DNA of 47,735 bases from an uncultured Bacilli bacterium (GTDB taxonomy: Bacteria > Bacillota_I > Bacilli_A > RFN20 > CAG-826), in NCBI GenBank assembly GCA_944327845.1, contig CALVHN010000008.1, positions 1 to 47,735 on the forward strand, written 5' to 3'. This document shows, in pieces, positions 45,105 through 47,735 of this stretch. The translations under genes and the position numbers were made by a program. The notes below the pieces were generated by a model that did not search any database, was not told the DNA's origin, and was given only the letters and a program-made list of their open reading frames with translations. Position 1 is the first letter of the stretch; each line of letters starts with the position of its first letter.

Positions 45105-45542
45105 TTATTTGTATCCAAAGAACCTTAATCTTGCATCTTCAACAGAGCCATATAATTTTGCTAATCGATTATGATCATTCACTAATCTTTTTGCAGACTT
45201 TTGAAACGCAGAATTCCAATCTTCATCCTGCTCGTAAGAAAATTCCATGTAGCACTCATGAGCATAATAATTTCTAATGTTTGTTATGTTTCTTAAAAGT
45301 TCATAATCAGCATTAGTAAAATATGGTTTGCCATCAGAATTATCCAATGCTTCCAATTCAGATATTGTCTTTCCTAATGTCCATTTTTCAAATTGTGCTT
45401 TTTGATTTGCGTTCATAGGAATTCTCATACCTGAGTAGATAAGTTTTACATCATGCTCAATACACTGGCAAAAATACATGATTCTGCCAACACAATAATG
45501 ATAATCAGCAATATTTGTTATTTTTCTAATCGAATCAATCAT
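45105..45542 (-). CDS. HEPN-like protein with RNxxxH motif (copy 2)
   Basis: 145 residues, a homologue of the 43,028-43,456 product. Both share IEHDxKLIY, TLGxxI, ALDNxDGKP, a tyrosine-rich approach, then Arg90-Asn91-x3-His95 (RNYYAH) and NDHNRLAKLY. The motif is that of HEPN ribonucleases. It begins directly after the stop of the helical partner gene (no gap), so the two are co-translated. Its codons are A/T-rich like the host, unlike copy 1, so the two copies reached the island separately. Toxin or abortive-infection function is an inference. Confidence 0.65.
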   Translation of the reverse strand: MIDSIRKITNIADYHYCVGRIMYFCQCIEHDVKLIYSGMRIPMNANQKAQFEKWTLGKTISELEALDNSDGKPYFTNADYELLRNITNIRNYYAHECYMEFSYEQDEDWNSAFQKSAKRLVNDHNRLAKLYGSVEDARLRFFGYK

Positions 45543-46109
45543 TTATTTACCTAACCTACTCCCATATCCTTTTACTCTTTTTTTCTTGGCTTTGTCTAAT
45601 TGATATAAAATCTTGTCAATATCAGAAAATTTAATACCACAACTCTTACAATTATTTTCCCAATATTTATAACAGTCCTTTATATACTTTAGATAAATAC
45701 TACTCGAATCATCTTTAGTAAAGTTAGGAGCATCAACATTATAAAGTTCACGATAAGCCCTCTGATCAATAATTGGAAATACATCTTGGTTATAAAAATG
45801 CAAAATTGATGATGCCATCGGCAATCTTATTCCTTTCGTATTAACTAAAGAAACTATCAAATCACCAACTTGATTAATTACATCTTTCTCGCTGTTACAT
45901 AAAGAATTGATTTTAATTTTGCTAATATCCAACAATTTTTTAAATATAGATGGGTCCAGATTTGCTTGTCTATTTGTTTTCCATAGAATAATCATGTTGA
46001 TGATATCTTGTTGCTCTTCTATTTTATTATTGTTTTTTATGCGAGAAAAAATTTTCTCTCCTGAATCGTAAGTATATTTTTCTAATGCTTCCTCATATTT
46101 ATTGCTCAT
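45543..46109 (-). CDS. Helical partner protein, HhH/DNA-glycosylase-like
   Basis: 188 residues, predicted all-helical and cytoplasmic. The central NTKGIRLPMASSILHFYNQD followed by VFPIIDQRAYREL resembles the helix-hairpin-helix region of DNA-glycosylase folds (a glycine/proline turn, then small residues, then a conserved Asp). No catalytic Lys is evident at the usual place. A basic tail (KAKKKRVKGYGSR) may bind nucleic acid. Directly followed by the HEPN-like gene, it may be its immunity or targeting partner. The family was not firmly recognised. Confidence 0.5.
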   Translation of the reverse strand: MSNKYEEALEKYTYDSGEKIFSRIKNNNKIEEQQDIINMIILWKTNRQANLDPSIFKKLLDISKIKINSLCNSEKDVINQVGDLIVSLVNTKGIRLPMASSILHFYNQDVFPIIDQRAYRELYNVDAPNFTKDDSSSIYLKYIKDCYKYWENNCKSCGIKFSDIDKILYQLDKAKKKRVKGYGSRLGK

Positions 46110-46117
46110 ATGCGTAC

Positions 46118-46423
46118 CTACCTATATTTTCCAAAGTATTTATCTTCACCAACTTTTCTGGCTTTTATTGCTTCTCTTTCAGTTTTGAATCTTCCTAATA
46201 AATGCGTTTTTCTTTGAAACATTATCTGAGCAACCCATAGCTTCCTGTTCTTATCGTAATGGACTCCCCTAACACCTGATGTGCTGTTTCTGTTAAGCTT
46301 TCTATCTTTCTTAAGAGCAAACTTCATCGTCCCATCAATTAATCCTCTATCAAGTGAGGAAAGGCTCGCCCTATCCTCATCGTTCTTGCATCCGTAGGAA
46401 ACAATCGCTACACAGCGGCACCT
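46118..46423 (-). pseudogene. 5'-truncated AP2-domain DNA-binding gene
   Basis: The last 69 codons give a clear AP2 domain (STSGVRGVHYDKNRKLWVAQ, then LLGRFKTEREAIKARK), as in phage and integrative-element proteins. The same frame remains open for a further 32 codons upstream with no start codon (SYGCKNDEDRASLSSL), and this looks like the end of the usual N-terminal zinc-finger-like region. The 5' half is therefore missing. If used, translation could begin only at the internal ATG (46,327), which lacks a good ribosome site. Confidence 0.7.
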
Positions 46424-46456
46424 CTATTTAATTTTATATAAATTTACTATAAAAAA

Positions 46457-46969
46457 TCATATCAGCGTTATGCCTCTATATTTATCAGAATTCTTCCACT
46501 CTTCATAACTACTATAAGGAATGAATGCATCATCTTCATCACTACATTTTTGGACCAATAAATTCCAAATACCAATATTTTTATCGTCATAATCATCGAT
46601 GCAACAATAAAGTAAACTAAAGTAATACTTTGAATCAGTAGTATATAATTCACAAGCAGCCATAGGTAGAAACCTTACCTGTTTAAACCCGTCTATAGTG
46701 TATTCAGCTCCAGTTCCAGTATATTGACTTGAAATATAGGTCCCACTGACATAACTAATAAGTTTACTTACTTGCTCATCAAAATTACTTATTTTCGAAG
46801 AAACATTGTACGCAAATAAATTTTTTAATTCCTTATCATTTTTTTGCAAGATGTTATTAACAACCGATATGTATTCTTCTCTTGCCATATTGTCATCACT
46901 TTTATATGTACAAGAAGACATTAATACTAATGATAAAGCACACATAGCTGTTTTAATAATAGTTTTCAT
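46457..46969 (-). CDS. Small lipoprotein, DUF5104-like
   Basis: 170 residues from ATG 46,969, preceded by AGAAGGTGG. The longer GTG frame at 46,987 begins inside that ribosome site and is rejected. The signal peptide ends with the lipobox LMSSC, so it is lipid-anchored. The middle (FDEQVSKLISYVSGTYIS) and the end (YYFSLLYCCIDDYDDKNIGIWNLLV) recall DUF5104 lipoproteins of Firmicutes, of unknown function. It stands alone, with no obvious operon partner. Assignment to the family is from memory and moderate. Confidence 0.6.
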   Translation of the reverse strand: MKTIIKTAMCALSLVLMSSCTYKSDDNMAREEYISVVNNILQKNDKELKNLFAYNVSSKISNFDEQVSKLISYVSGTYISSQYTGTGAEYTIDGFKQVRFLPMAACELYTTDSKYYFSLLYCCIDDYDDKNIGIWNLLVQKCSDEDDAFIPYSSYEEWKNSDKYRGITLI

Positions 46970-47066
46970 AACGACAACACTCACCACCTTCTATATTTTT
47001 TATATTTTAACATGAATTGATACCACCATTATGAAAAATTGGTGAATAAGAAAAAGACCAGGGATT

Positions 47067-47735
47067 TTACTTCCTAGTCTCTACTTTCACCTTGTATCCT
47101 GAATTGAATATGAATTCGATGCCTTTATCTCGGTGGACTACCGCCTTATCAATCATGATGTTAAATAGCTCTTCATCGAATTCGGTTATCGCATCAGACT
47201 TGCTTCTTAGATTCGAAATGAAGGTGCTTATTTTGTTTCTTTTATCTATCACTTCTTCCTTTTGACGCTCTAAGTCTTTTAACTTTTGAATTAGCTTATC
47301 ATATTTGAGTTCTAGCTCTTTTTGTTTAATCTCATCCGTTTCTTTTGAAGAGTGGATAAGGATTTCAACCTCATTAACAACAGCTTCTATATCTTCATGA
47401 ACCTTCTTGATTTTCTCTTCGATGCTTTCAACACTGACAATTTGATTAAGGACTAGTTCTAGGTTATTAAGAATCTCACCCTTATTTACAATCATCTTGT
47501 TATATGCACCGACAAACATCGCTTTTATCTCTTCTTCGTTCAAAGTCGGAGTTTGGCATTGTTCTTTATTCTTTTTATCGAATTTATAATTGCACTGCCA
47601 TATAGTTTTCTTATATTTATCAGTCGAATGCCAGACTTTAGATCCGTATAAATGTCCACAATCTGCACAGATTAATTTTGAAGAAAAGCAATTTTTTGAA
47701 GAATAAGAATATCTAAGTTCTGCTCTTCTTTGAAG
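47067..47735 (-). CDS. Large serine recombinase, C-terminal part (runs off the window)
   Basis: 222 codons are visible, the N-terminal catalytic domain lying beyond the right edge. A recombinase zinc-ribbon is seen: Cys-x2-Cys (LICADCGHLYGSK), then WQCNYKF and a fourth Cys 12 residues on (EQCQTPTLNEEEIKAMF). A long coiled-coil (about 75-180 of the visible part) and a short beta end (GIEFIFNSGYKVKVE) complete the typical DDE-independent serine integrase tail. Enzymes of this kind integrate and excise mobile elements, so it is the best candidate for moving the island. The first part is cut by the window, not by mutation. Confidence 0.88.
   Translation of the reverse strand, partial: LQRRAELRYSYSSKNCFSSKLICADCGHLYGSKVWHSTDKYKKTIWQCNYKFDKKNKEQCQTPTLNEEEIKAMFVGAYNKMIVNKGEILNNLELVLNQIVSVESIEEKIKKVHEDIEAVVNEVEILIHSSKETDEIKQKELELKYDKLIQKLKDLERQKEEVIDKRNKISTFISNLRSKSDAITEFDEELFNIMIDKAVVHRDKGIEFIFNSGYKVKVETRK

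Noticed and set aside
46330-46430. Structured-looking minus-strand leader upstream of the AP2 frame, first read as a possible riboswitch (AGAGGTGC start, several hairpins)
   Set aside because: The AP2 reading frame stays open through nearly all of it with plausible protein sequence, and the core helices of the lysine riboswitch are absent; a truncated coding sequence explains it better.
1-47735. Intact tRNA or rRNA genes
   Set aside because: None were found; the T-arm-like pieces at the cassette borders lack 5' halves.

Overview
The window is very AT-rich, densely coding, and uses TGA as a stop (for example in ATGA start/stop overlaps), so it is not a mycoplasma with the altered code. Lipobox lipoproteins, strong AGGAGG ribosome sites, a cre-type operator, a LytTR/GHKL two-component pair and a class II (Firmicutes-type) GalT point to a low-GC member of the Bacilli. 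It is probably an uncultured host-associated lineage living on complex carbohydrate. The lineage is inference; no rRNA or tRNA gene was found to settle it.

Positions 1-11,100 are chromosomal housekeeping and accessory genes. A Leloir operon galM-galT-galK runs leftward with overlapping genes. Next comes a leftward pair: an alpha/beta hydrolase and a membrane-anchored M6-type metalloprotease. A rightward translationally coupled pair of membrane proteins follows (a TPR protein and a Pr6Pr-family protein), then a leftward pair ogt-pnuC. Positions 11,112-11,964 are non-coding or decayed.

Positions 11,965-22,346 are a five-gene leftward operon of large lipoproteins. Two carry Ig-like, InlB-type and BspA leucine-rich repeats. 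The other three share an unnamed C-terminal module. Positions 22,671-25,547 hold an MTA/SAH nucleosidase fused to a GNAT acetyltransferase, and a uracil permease preceded by a hairpin that may be an attenuator. A decayed FtsX permease remnant lies beside an intact GHKL kinase/LytTR regulator pair, whose promoter region contains a (TA)n tract. Positions 28,595-35,069 are a cre-controlled polysaccharide-use operon: a lipoprotein with Ig-like and carbohydrate-binding modules, a membrane-anchored domain-swapped GH3 glycosidase, and a small membrane protein. A coupled SDR/flavodoxin-ferredoxin pair follows.

From about 37,200 to the right edge is an accessory island. It holds an IS21-type istB remnant with its terminal repeats, a Fic protein, a compact G+C-richer gene cassette, a second HEPN-like cassette, a truncated AP2-domain gene, a small lipoprotein and the C-terminal part of a large serine recombinase that runs off the window. 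The most unusual item is the cassette at 39,961-44,811. It is bounded by a perfect 15-bp inverted repeat, has one promoter at its right edge, and carries six genes that overlap or nearly touch. They are an unknown frameshifted gene, a transglutaminase-like protein, a DUF2075-like C-terminal piece, a HEPN-like protein with an RNxxxH motif, a small XRE repressor-like protein and a 947-residue nuclease with ten zinc-ribbon modules. A homologue of the HEPN-like protein recurs 1.7 kb away with a different partner, suggesting a family of conflict or toxin-type modules.
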